Source: an uncultured Persicitalea sp.
GTDB taxonomy: Bacteria > Bacteroidota > Bacteroidia > Cytophagales > Spirosomataceae
Reading direction: 5' to 3'
DNA: 15,332 bases
Assembly: GCA_950075905.1 (NCBI GenBank)
Contig: CATMVR010000032.1
Span: 1-15,332 of the forward strand
The translations under genes were made by a program, and so were the position numbers. This document shows positions 1 through 6,763 of this stretch, in pieces (the first letter of the stretch is position 1; each line of letters begins with the position of its first letter). Below the pieces are notes generated by a model, which saw only the letters and a program-made list of their open reading frames with translations, ran no database searches and had not been told where the DNA came from.

Positions 1-173
1 AGCTGGACAAAGAACTCATCACCGAGGCAGATTCCACCACCTTTACTCAACCCGCCCGGCGGCCGGCCCGTACGGGCTTTATTCTGGACAAGCCCCGTCA
101 AGTACTCGGCTACCAACCCCGAAGCTTTCGGGAAGGTATCGCCCTGCTCGCCGAGCAGATGCACGGGAAGTAG
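1..173 (+). CDS. C-terminal end of an RmlD/NAD-dependent epimerase-like reductase (partial)
   Basis: Reading from base 3, 56 residues run to a TAG stop at 171-173; the gene begins outside the window. The end reads ARRPARTGFILDK, then LGYQPRSFREGIALL. This matches the C-terminal pattern of extended short-chain dehydrogenases of the dTDP-4-dehydrorhamnose reductase/sugar-nucleotide epimerase type, where the 'RP..(S/G)..LD..K....LG..P.s(F/W)..gl..l' segment forms the substrate domain. The Rossmann part and the catalytic Tyr/Lys are not in view, so the exact reaction cannot be set. It is convergent with the oxidoreductase gene that ends at 201, leaving a 27-bp gap with no clear terminator. Family assignment is from recall of the motif and is moderately sure. 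Confidence 0.55.
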   Translation, partial: LDKELITEADSTTFTQPARRPARTGFILDKPRQVLGYQPRSFREGIALLAEQMHGK

Positions 174-200
174 GCGAGATATACCGCTCAGGTGCTTTCG

Positions 201-1241
201 TCAAAAGCCCGCAATGCTGTATACCCGCTCCTGTACGTCCAGATTCCGCAGGTAGTCAGATCCCGAAGTTTCGAAAGGAGTACCGCTCATCAGGCTTTCC
301 ACAAAGTGCCGCTGGCAGAAGTACACGCAGTCGCCGGCGAAGTTCCGGTCGTGGTGCTCGTAGGAATGCAGGTACGCGGCCTGGCCCAGGGGCTTTACCC
401 AGATACTACCATCGCCAGTTAGCTCAATGCTTCCGCCGTTGAGGTCAAGCCTTAGGCTGTCGGCAAAGGTGTAACGGGGGTTAGGGTAGCGGCTTTAGAG
501 TTACGGGCTCATGTCCAGCGTGGCGCGGCAGCCATTTTCCAGGCCCAGTACCACCAGCCCGCTGTCTTCGCCCGCTATATCCTGATTTCTTTTGGAGAGA
601 TAGGCCTGCACATCATTCACCTCCGAGCCAGTCAGATAGCGCACTACGTCGATCAGATGCACGCCGGTTTCGTAGATCAGCAGCCGGGGGTAGGCACGAA
701 AGTAGGGCTGCCGACTCAGGTAGGCATCCGGTTGCCAACCGTCGCCCATGCGCATGCGCCAGTAGATACTGTACTGTTCGTCACCAACGGTTTTCGATTC
801 AAGAATTGCTTTGATGGCCCGGTGCCAGGGCTGAAACCGGAAGTTTTCGTGCACCATCAACCGCACGCCCCGTTCCCCGGCAAGCGCTACCAATGTTTGA
901 GCCTCTTCCAGCGAGGGAGCCAGGGGTTTCTGACAAATAATGGCTTTGCCGTGGCGCGATGCTACCTCAACCAGTTCCAGGTGGGAAGCCGGAGGCGTGG
1001 CGATGTCCACAAAATCGACGTCGGGAAGGGTAGCCAGAGCGTCTGAGAGACTGGAAAATATCTCTCCGGTGAAGCCCCATTTTTCTCCAAAGGATCGGGC
1101 TTTGTCCGGATCAGAATCGCATATCGCTACAATCTCTACCTCGGGTATGCGCTGCCAGGCTTCCATATGAAACTGACTAAAATACCCGCAACCAACCAAG
1201 ATTCCTTTCAGGGAGCTATTAGCGATTAGGTTGTTAGCCAT
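201..1241 (-). pseudogene. Gfo/Idh/MocA-family oxidoreductase interrupted by two in-frame TAA codons
   Basis: A NAD(P)-dependent sugar or cyclitol oxidoreductase of about 346 codons, a normal length for the family. The N-terminal Rossmann domain has the GCGYFS loop (residues 17-22 from the ATG at 1241). The usual EKP appears as QKP, with the lysine at about residue 105. The GVHLIDVVRY segment carries the conserved His (about 195) and Asp. At codons 247 and 249 there are TAA codons (501-503 and 495-497). The same frame then continues with family-like sequence: SRYPNPRYTF, later RNFAGDCVYF and FETSGSDYL, ending at a TGA at 201-203. The conserved tail shows this is one gene, broken or miscalled at a single spot. 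An upstream GTG (1268) is possible, but the first 10 residues already lie in a 7-bp repeat. It is last in the leftward gene series. Confidence 0.8.
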
Positions 1242-1246
1242 TAGCC
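1217..1246. repeat. Degenerate heptamer array over the start of the oxidoreductase gene
   Basis: On the plus strand the units read GCTATTA, GCGATTA, GGTTGTTA (8 bp), GCCATTA, GCC. This is a degenerate 7-bp tandem repeat with ATTA at the unit ends. It encodes the non-conserved residues MANNLIANSS at the start of the Gfo/Idh/MocA gene and contains its ATG at 1241. It resembles short tandem heptamer repeats that occur between genes elsewhere in this window. Confidence 0.5.
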
Positions 1247-1302
1247 TTCTTATTTGATGATTTAACACGAATCGATCTTACCGGCCAAAGCCTACCACTT
1301 CC

Positions 1303-1923
1303 CTACTCAGGTACATACTCCCGGTCCATTGTCAAAAGAAAAGCATCCATTCGCAAACCATCCTCGCGCATGGAAAACTGAATATCGTGGGTACCCGCTG
1401 CGGGTACATCCAGATAAATCAGGTGCGGCACGCCGCAATGTACCTCCACCGTCCGCTGACTGTTGGACCACGTCCACTTGTTCTTGCCTTCACACCACTG
1501 GATTCGTTGGCCACTTTCGGGCCAGGTATCGTTCAGACCCACGTGGATGCCGTTGTCCTCCGAGCCCGTCGAATATGCTTTGACCCACACGTAGTAGCGC
1601 CCCGGCTTTTTAAACTTCACCGGGTAGGTGAGTACGGCCAACTGTCCGGGTACATCCGAGAAATTGGTCCCCTTCATCATTTTATCATCCCGCGTGGCCC
1701 GGGTATCGGGTACGCAATGAATATAAGCATTTCCTCCGGCCTGCTGCACGGCTTTTTCGGTGGAGCTTTTATCTACCACAATCCACTTTCTGACTTCATC
1801 TTTGGTTTGTGAGCGGAAGTTCTCGGCTTCCTGATAGATCACACCCTTCGGCAGCCCCTTCGGTTTTTGGGCGAGGCAGGCCACGCTGGCCAGCGATAGT
1901 AAGAGTACTCTATACAGTATCAT
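1303..1923 (-). CDS. Secreted carbohydrate-binding-like protein (GH115 C-terminal-domain-like)
   Basis: 206 residues from the ATG at 1923. The N-terminus (MILYRVLLLSLASVACLAQ) is a signal sequence; cleavage could be by signal peptidase I near the Ala-Gln, or by lipoprotein processing at Cys16, since SVAC is a poor lipobox. The mature part begins with an 'EAENF' segment, then has FKKPGRYYVWVKAYSTGSEDNGIHVGLND, and ends in AAGTHDIQFSMREDGLRMDAFLL. This is the beta-sandwich pattern of CBM6-like domains and of the C-terminal domain seen on GH115 enzymes, in which the Gly-Arg-Tyr-Tyr-Val-Trp-Val strand and the final 'REDG...D.FLLT' strand are typical. No catalytic domain is attached. It follows the glycoside hydrolase at 1974 by 50 bp and is probably co-transcribed with it. 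The ligand is unknown. Confidence 0.65.
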   Translation of the reverse strand: MILYRVLLLSLASVACLAQKPKGLPKGVIYQEAENFRSQTKDEVRKWIVVDKSSTEKAVQQAGGNAYIHCVPDTRATRDDKMMKGTNFSDVPGQLAVLTYPVKFKKPGRYYVWVKAYSTGSEDNGIHVGLNDTWPESGQRIQWCEGKNKWTWSNSQRTVEVHCGVPHLIYLDVPAAGTHDIQFSMREDGLRMDAFLLTMDREYVPE

Positions 1924-1973
1924 ATTTATTTTACTTCGGAGTTAAGAGGAAGAGCTATTCTTGCGTAAACCGC

Positions 1974-3050
1974 CTACTTCGTCATTTTTTTCAATAGCCC
2001 AAAGAAACCCTTCTTGCGGTCGCTATTGATGCCCCAGTCGGCGGGCATACTCTGGTAGCCATCGGCAAAGGGTTCGTCTTTCATGCGGTAGTCGAAGTAC
2101 CCCCACGACGCCCCGGCTTTGGTAGCGGCAATGAAGTTGTTGTAGGGTTTATCAAAATCGAAGTGGTCGTCTTCATTGAACACAATGGGTTGTCCTTTGT
2201 AGTTTGGCTTGGCTTTGATGATGCGGACCATCTCTTCGATCCGGGCGGGATCTTTCACGCCATTGCCGTGTACCAGCACAAAATCATTGACCGCCAGCAC
2301 ATTATCCACGGGAATAAAGCCCCCGCCAAAGCTGGTCGAAACCAGCAACCGGCGACCATCCCGATTCATCGATTTTACCAGACTCACCAGTTCGTGAATT
2401 CGTTTTTCTTTTAATATCTCGTGATCGTATTTTTTGATATTGCTCTCGTTGTTCACTTCTACCAACACATTCCGGTAGTTCTTGTCCAACAGCCAGTTAG
2501 TAGCATTTTTTACAGCATTCACCACCGCTGCTTCATCTTTCAGGCGCTCATCCTGTCCAAAATAGAAGTACCCAAGTATGACCACCATCCCTAGTTGGTC
2601 GGCTTTGTCTATGATTCTTTCCAGGCGCTTCATAAAAGCTTCATCCAGCGACCCGTCGGCTTTAAACGCCGAATTGATCCAGGGCTGATTTTGGGAGTAC
2701 CCCTGCGGACTCCCGCCCTGCATATTGAGCGTAAAGGCCAAAAGTCCGTGCTTCTTCCACTCCGGCATGGCTTTGATAAACTCGTTGGTATTCCGGTCCG
2801 CGTCCCACTTGCCGGTATCGGGGTACTTCCACATCTCGCGGGTCTCGGGATTCAGGTCGTCGTAGATGCCCTGCACCATGCGCGAGTTGGGTAGCAGGCC
2901 TTCCAACTTCATACCCTCGTAGGTTTTGCCTTTCAGGGTAATTTTGTTGTTGATGTAAAAATCGCCATCCTTAATGGACACTTCGGTTTTACGCTTTTGT
3001 GCCTGCGCCAGGGTACTTATCAGGAGCAAGGCCAGTACTATTTTTTTCAT
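1974..3050 (-). CDS. Secreted glycoside hydrolase-like TIM-barrel protein (clan A, cellulase superfamily-like)
   Basis: 358 residues from the ATG at 3050, with a signal peptide ending near residue 17 (LAQAQ). The single domain looks like a (beta/alpha)8 barrel. An acid/base-type glutamate sits in LVEVNNES (Glu202), the beta-4 position where clan A enzymes have Asn-Glu. A nucleophile-type glutamate sits in PIVFNEDDH (Glu293), the beta-7 position. A third strand, VILGYFYFGQ (about residues 157-166), fits beta-3. The Asn-Glu-Pro of GH5 is Asn-Glu-Ser here, so the exact family is open. It probably hydrolyses or binds a glycan in the periplasm or outside the cell. It lies 171 bp downstream of the MFS gene, and the gap is filled mainly by two heptamer arrays, so it may be a separate transcript together with the protein at 1303. 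Confidence 0.6.
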   Translation of the reverse strand: MKKIVLALLLISTLAQAQKRKTEVSIKDGDFYINNKITLKGKTYEGMKLEGLLPNSRMVQGIYDDLNPETREMWKYPDTGKWDADRNTNEFIKAMPEWKKHGLLAFTLNMQGGSPQGYSQNQPWINSAFKADGSLDEAFMKRLERIIDKADQLGMVVILGYFYFGQDERLKDEAAVVNAVKNATNWLLDKNYRNVLVEVNNESNIKKYDHEILKEKRIHELVSLVKSMNRDGRRLLVSTSFGGGFIPVDNVLAVNDFVLVHGNGVKDPARIEEMVRIIKAKPNYKGQPIVFNEDDHFDFDKPYNNFIAATKAGASWGYFDYRMKDEPFADGYQSMPADWGINSDRKKGFFGLLKKMTK

Positions 3051-3091
3051 AAAGGATTCAGGTTATAGGTCTGTTAAGTAAAAATTTGAAA

Positions 3092-3127
3092 TGATTAGCT
3101 GATAGCTTTTAGCCCATAGCCATCAGC
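3092..3127. repeat. Degenerate heptamer array (CTGATAG family)
   Basis: Units CTGATAG (3099), CTTTTAG (3106), CCCATAG (3113) and CCATCAG (3120) follow an ATGATTAG. All four units end in AG at a fixed 7-bp period. The outer units are also partly complementary (GCTGAT and ATCAGC), so the array can fold as a hairpin; a run of T follows on the plus strand. It lies in the 171-bp gap between the MFS gene and the glycoside hydrolase gene. No coding potential is seen there. Confidence 0.6.
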
Positions 3128-3184
3128 TTTTTTTCAACTTATTGATTTTCAATTTAGCATTCTACAAATTGACAAAGATTAAAA

Positions 3185-3226
3185 GCCGATGGCTGACCGC
3201 CGATTGCCGATCGCCGACCGCCTATT
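3185..3226. repeat. Six-unit heptamer array (GCCGATT family) containing the MFS stop codon
   Basis: Six 7-bp units in exact register: GCCGATG, GCTGACC, GCCGATT, GCCGATC, GCCGACC, GCCTATT. The last unit contains CTA at 3222-3224, which is the TAG stop of the MFS gene on the minus strand. The unit sequence differs from the neighbouring array at 3092, so these are two distinct repeat families side by side. Confidence 0.7.
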
Positions 3227-4454
3227 CAATCTTCCAGCGCATCCGCAGCCACATAACTACCGCCGCCATGTTGAGTAAGGCACCGGTAACGAAAAAGGGC
3301 GTCACGCTGCCACTCCACGCAAACAGGTACGGAAATGCCAGGCTGGTCAGGAATGCGCCCAGGTTTCCCGCCATGTTCATGGTACCGGAAATCAGGCCCG
3401 ACTGCGCCTTGCCGATATCCACGCAGAGCGCCCAGGAAGGCGGCAGGGTCATGTCGGCACCCAGCAGAGCCACCGACAGAAACACGACGGCCCCAACCAC
3501 CTCATCCTGATAGATACTACCCACCAGTCCCCCGGCCGCCAGGGCAAACCCCACCGCCGCCGGAATGATTCTCGACCAGCGCTGATGTCCCTTTCGGTAC
3601 AACAGATCGATCCAGGCACCTGAGAGCCAGCTCCCCGCCGCCCCGGCCAGCAGGGGCACCGATGCCAGCCAACCGGCCTGCGTGGCTTCCAACTGATAGG
3701 TACGCTGCAAATGCGGGTACAGCCAGGTTAGTGCAAAGAAAAAGGTAAAGTTGGAGCAGAAATACTGACCCATCACCGGCCAGATAAGGCGCTGCCGAAG
3801 CAATTGACCCAGCCCGATGGGGGCGGTAGTCGCCGCTACGGAGGGCTGCCGTTGTGTCAGGATCAGTTCCTTTTCGGAAGGCGACAATTGCGGGTGTTCT
3901 TCGGGTAAATCGCGAAACATAAACCACCACGCCACGGCCCAAAGTACCCCCACGCCTCCCAGCACCACAAACGACATGCGCCAGCCAACAGCCTGAATCA
4001 GAATGGCGATGAAAGGCAACGCCTGCGCCGCCCCCAGGCGGGAGCCCGAAAAGTTGATGCCCGTGATAAGCCCCCGCTCCCGCACCGGAAACCAGGAAAA
4101 CGTAGCCCGGGCAATGCCCGGAAAGGCACCGGCCTCCCCGGCACCAAACAGAAACCGGACGATGAGCAGGGAAATAAAATTCCAGCTGAGTCCCGTCAGG
4201 GCCGTCAGTACCGACCAGAAAGAAACAATACCCGTCAGCATTTTGCGTGCACCGAGCCGGTCTACCCAGTAGCCCGAGGGAGTCTGCAGCAGGGCGTACC
4301 CCAACGAGAACGCAGCCAGCACCCAGCCCATTTGCCGGTCGTTGAGACCCAGTTCGAGGGCAATCGGACTCTTGGCCACCGAGATACACACCCGATCAAC
4401 GTAGAGCAAGAGAGCCAGTAAAAAGGTACCTACAACAATCAGATAGCGAAACAC
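3222..4454 (-). CDS. MFS transporter, anion:cation symporter (ACS) family, probably for a sugar acid
   Basis: 410 residues with about 12 hydrophobic segments. The opening YLIVVGTFLLALLLYVDRVCIS matches the ACS-family first helix, with its conserved (Y/F)xDR. The loop 2-3 motif appears as GYWVDRLGARK. The segment FLFGAGEAGAFPGIARATFSWFP is a strong ACS signature, shared by ExuT-, GudP- and DgoT-type carriers of hexuronates, glucarate and galactonate. The predicted role is proton-coupled import of an organic or sugar acid through the inner membrane. The start is GTG at 4454: an in-frame TAA lies just upstream and the next internal ATG falls well inside the protein. The stop lies in a heptamer array. 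It follows the kinase gene by about 256 bp, so it may have its own promoter. Confidence 0.85.
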   Translation of the reverse strand: MFRYLIVVGTFLLALLLYVDRVCISVAKSPIALELGLNDRQMGWVLAAFSLGYALLQTPSGYWVDRLGARKMLTGIVSFWSVLTALTGLSWNFISLLIVRFLFGAGEAGAFPGIARATFSWFPVRERGLITGINFSGSRLGAAQALPFIAILIQAVGWRMSFVVLGGVGVLWAVAWWFMFRDLPEEHPQLSPSEKELILTQRQPSVAATTAPIGLGQLLRQRLIWPVMGQYFCSNFTFFFALTWLYPHLQRTYQLEATQAGWLASVPLLAGAAGSWLSGAWIDLLYRKGHQRWSRIIPAAVGFALAAGGLVGSIYQDEVVGAVVFLSVALLGADMTLPPSWALCVDIGKAQSGLISGTMNMAGNLGAFLTSLAFPYLFAWSGSVTPFFVTGALLNMAAVVMWLRMRWKIE

Positions 4455-4460
4455 GGAGGG

Positions 4461-4502
4461 GAATTATGAATTATGAATGCTGAATTATGAATTCTGAATT
4501 TG
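4461..4502. repeat. Six-unit heptamer array (GAATTAT family), left copy
   Basis: Six 7-bp units starting at 4461: GAATTAT, GAATTAT, GAATGCT, GAATTAT, GAATTCT, GAATTTG. It lies directly upstream of the GTG start of the MFS gene. A five-unit copy of the same family lies in inverted orientation at 4692-4726; a 20-bp stretch (4467-4486) is identical between the two copies. Confidence 0.75.
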
Positions 4503-4691
4503 GGATTCTTGATTCCGACGGGATGACCCGCACCATTCTGATAATAGAATGTTTCTGAGCCCACATTAATAGCTTACAGGTTTACATAATTGATAATTAG
4601 GACTTTAAATATATATTTTTTTGAGTTATAAAGAACCGTATTTCGGGATATAGCTGATCAAGTTGTCTGTCCCATTGAAAGCAGCTCGCCC
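4503..4691. other. A/T-rich spacer between inverted heptamer arrays
   Basis: These 189 bp lie between the kinase and MFS genes, bounded by the two inverted GAATTAT arrays. It is more A/T-rich than the genes (for example TTAAATATATATTTTTTTGAG at about 4603-4625). It holds a small hairpin, CATTCT-gataat-AGAATG, at about 4533-4550. I see no open reading frame and no clear minus-strand promoter of the TAnnTTTG type. Confidence 0.4.
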
Positions 4692-4726
4692 CTAATTCAG
4701 AATTCAGCATTCATAATTCAAAATTC
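4692..4726. repeat. Five-unit heptamer array (GAATTAT family), right inverted copy, overlapping the kinase stop
   Basis: On the minus strand the units read GAATTTT, GAATTAT, GAATGCT, GAATTCT, GAATTAG. The TGA stop of the four-carbon acid-sugar kinase (4711-4713) and its last codons (Asn-Phe-Glu-Leu) fall in the first units, so the array supplies the protein's C-terminal tail. Confidence 0.75.
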
Positions 4727-6045
4727 CCTAAGAGCTTCTTCACTACCTCGTACAAGGCCTGATCGTTGCCGACGTTGCCGGGGAATACGACGTAGGGAAA
4801 GCCGCTGAGGCGGCTGTCCAGTCCGGGCTCCCAGACCGATACCCCCGGAATAATCTGCCCCTTTACCATTGCCTTGCGGATACCCAGTCCTTTGGTGGCT
4901 ATATCGCTGGATGTAATGCCACCCTTGGCTACCACGAAAGCTGGCGGAACGTCGATTTGCTGTACCAATTTTACCAGGAGGTCGGAGTACTGCATCCCAA
5001 TCTGAATGTTTTCCTCGCGATTCGCACCAGTTTGTAATTTCCGTTGTGTGTACACCAGTACTGTTTCTCCAGACTCGATATGCTCCCTGACTTTACTGGC
5101 AAGAGTAGCAACATACTCCTCCGGATCGGCCACGACCTGTTTTGTATTGATGATGTAGGCGGGCAGTGAAACACGATCCATCAGAATGCTCACCTGACGG
5201 GTAGTGAGGGGCACAAAAGAACCCACCACCACCAGCCCTCCCCGCTTGTTCTGCACATCCAGCAGGTCAGTGGCTTCCAACAACGGGGCGGCTTCCAGAT
5301 TGCCCAGCGTTTTAACAATGGAGGCCGCCGACCGGATGATCACGTCGCGTCCCAGCTCTTGTACTCGACGAATCAGGTCTGCTACCCGCGCCAGATCCTC
5401 GTAGGATTCGGCATCCGCTACCACTACCTTGTAGGCAGGGTCTGCCACTCGGTTTGCTGTTTCTGCCAAAGCCGCGCCAGTCAGATCCGTTCGACCCACT
5501 TTCTTGATTTGCTCATGCCGGATGGTACCGGCTGCCTTTTCCACCACCCATTCCGTCAGGTCCGAATTTGCGTAGCCAAACACCGGGTCTTTGGCAAAGG
5601 GCGTTTCTGATACGGGGGTTCGTACACCCTCCTGTTCAAGGTAATGTACTCCATCTACCGTAACCCGCCCCCCTTCAATAAAGGCCGGAATAATAAAAAC
5701 CAAAGGATTTGTGGCTCCAAAACCTTCGGCCAATGCCTCTACCTCTGCCGGGTAGTGCCCGCGCAAAGTGGAGTCTGACCGGCTGATGGGGAGTACCCTC
5801 CGCTGGTATTTATCCCCCAGTTTTTTAAGCCGTCCACCAATTTCTTCGTTCATCGCTACCGCTACCTCTTCCGAAAAGGCCCTCGAATTGGTTAGAATAT
5901 AAAAGAGAGGCGTATCGGCCCGAAACATCTCTTCCAGGGTATCTTCCTCCCAGGTGGTCAGCACGGGTACGTCGTGCACGGTCTGGGTGCCGGTAGGGTC
6001 ATCATCAAGCACTACGATAACGGTATTCTCTAAAAATGTACGCAT
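4711..6045 (-). CDS. Four-carbon acid-sugar kinase family protein (DUF1537; OtnK/DtnK-like)
   Basis: 444 residues from the ATG at 6045; a TTG one codon earlier is less likely. Family members phosphorylate C4 sugar acids such as D-threonate or erythronate at O4 with ATP. The N-terminal domain has VVLDDDPTGTQTVHDVPV (about residues 11-28), the acidic substrate-side signature, then LTNSRAFS and RSDSTLRGHYPAE. The C-terminal nucleotide-binding domain has FVVAKGGITSSDIATKGLGI, GVSVWEPG and the glycine-rich VVFPGNVGND. Length and both domains are normal, so the enzyme looks active. The final residues come from a heptamer array. It lies 79 bp after the cyclase-family gene, in the same direction, and before an ACS transporter, which fits sugar-acid breakdown. 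The exact substrate cannot be read from the sequence. Confidence 0.85.
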   Translation of the reverse strand: MRTFLENTVIVVLDDDPTGTQTVHDVPVLTTWEEDTLEEMFRADTPLFYILTNSRAFSEEVAVAMNEEIGGRLKKLGDKYQRRVLPISRSDSTLRGHYPAEVEALAEGFGATNPLVFIIPAFIEGGRVTVDGVHYLEQEGVRTPVSETPFAKDPVFGYANSDLTEWVVEKAAGTIRHEQIKKVGRTDLTGAALAETANRVADPAYKVVVADAESYEDLARVADLIRRVQELGRDVIIRSAASIVKTLGNLEAAPLLEATDLLDVQNKRGGLVVVGSFVPLTTRQVSILMDRVSLPAYIINTKQVVADPEEYVATLASKVREHIESGETVLVYTQRKLQTGANREENIQIGMQYSDLLVKLVQQIDVPPAFVVAKGGITSSDIATKGLGIRKAMVKGQIIPGVSVWEPGLDSRLSGFPYVVFPGNVGNDQALYEVVKKLLGNFEL

Positions 6046-6124
6046 CAATAAGTCAATTGTAAGGTTTTGTCAGATTAGTATTCTTCTACCAACCAGCAAA
6101 CCTACGTATTGTTGGGCTGATTTT

Positions 6125-6763
6125 TTACCGGCTGAGGCCCTCCACCGCCACCACCCGCGCCGGAGCACCGTCGCCCCCGGCGTATTTGATCGGTAGGGCA
6201 AAAAGCAGTACCTGCTCCTCACTCAGCTGATCCAGATGGCACAGACCCTCTACGATGGTAATACCACCGCCCAGCAGTATTTGATGAATCAGGGTGACCT
6301 CGGCCAGATCATTAACATCTGCCACCGATGGCGGCTCCACACCGACCATCTTTACTTTGCGGTCTACCAGCCACCGGGCCAGTTCCTCACTAATGCGCGG
6401 CAGGGCCTCGCGGTAGTCGGGGGTACCATTCCGTTCCGACCAATTTGTACGCAACAGCAGGCTGTCTCCGGGGCTGATTTTCTCCGCCAGCTCCCCCAGA
6501 TGCGCCACGGTGAGCAACTCGCGGGGTTGGGTATTGGGCAGGTGCACCACCCAGGCCCAGCCCACCAACTGATCCAGACTCATTTGATCAATGCTCTCCT
6601 CGCTAACGCCAAAGTGCCGGGGCGCGTCTACGTGGGTACCCGCGTGGGAGTACAGGGGCAGGGAAGAGGCGTTCCAGCCGTCCTGTTCCAGGTCCCGCGC
6701 CGACTCCCAGCTCACGCCGGGAGTAGTACGCTGGTAGGTTTGGGTCAGGTCAATGAGTTTCAT
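6125..6763 (-). CDS. Cyclase-family metal-dependent hydrolase (kynurenine formamidase-like fold)
   Basis: 212 residues from the ATG at 6763, a typical length. The signature HAGTHVDAPRHF at residues 40-51 gives the metal-binding His40, His44, Asp46 and the following His50 of the PF04199 family. A GVEPPSVADV segment and IVEGLCHLDQL near the C-terminus fit the remaining active-site strands. Known members hydrolyse N-formylkynurenine, isatin or cyclic amides; others have no known substrate. No signal peptide is seen, so it should act in the cytoplasm. Its start overlaps the end of the dehydrogenase gene by 14 bp (6750-6763), which suggests translational coupling and a shared pathway. In this setting it may open a lactone or hydrolyse a derivative of the sugar acid; that is inference from the neighbours. 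Confidence 0.85.
   Translation of the reverse strand: MKLIDLTQTYQRTTPGVSWESARDLEQDGWNASSLPLYSHAGTHVDAPRHFGVSEESIDQMSLDQLVGWAWVVHLPNTQPRELLTVAHLGELAEKISPGDSLLLRTNWSERNGTPDYREALPRISEELARWLVDRKVKMVGVEPPSVADVNDLAEVTLIHQILLGGGITIVEGLCHLDQLSEEQVLLFALPIKYAGGDGAPARVVAVEGLSR

Noticed and set aside
3098..3135. Hairpin plus T-run as a plus-strand terminator
   Set aside because: No plus-strand gene ends upstream of it; the T-run is on the wrong strand for the minus-strand genes, so it is better read as part of the heptamer array.
3092..3226. Possible CRISPR-like repeats
   Set aside because: The period is 7 bp with degenerate units and no spacers; no cas genes are present.
3517..4389. Minus-strand open frame of 290 codons in another frame of the MFS gene
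   Set aside because: The ACS transporter frame shows full family motifs over the same span; this frame is Gly/Arg/Cys-rich and has no recognisable domain.
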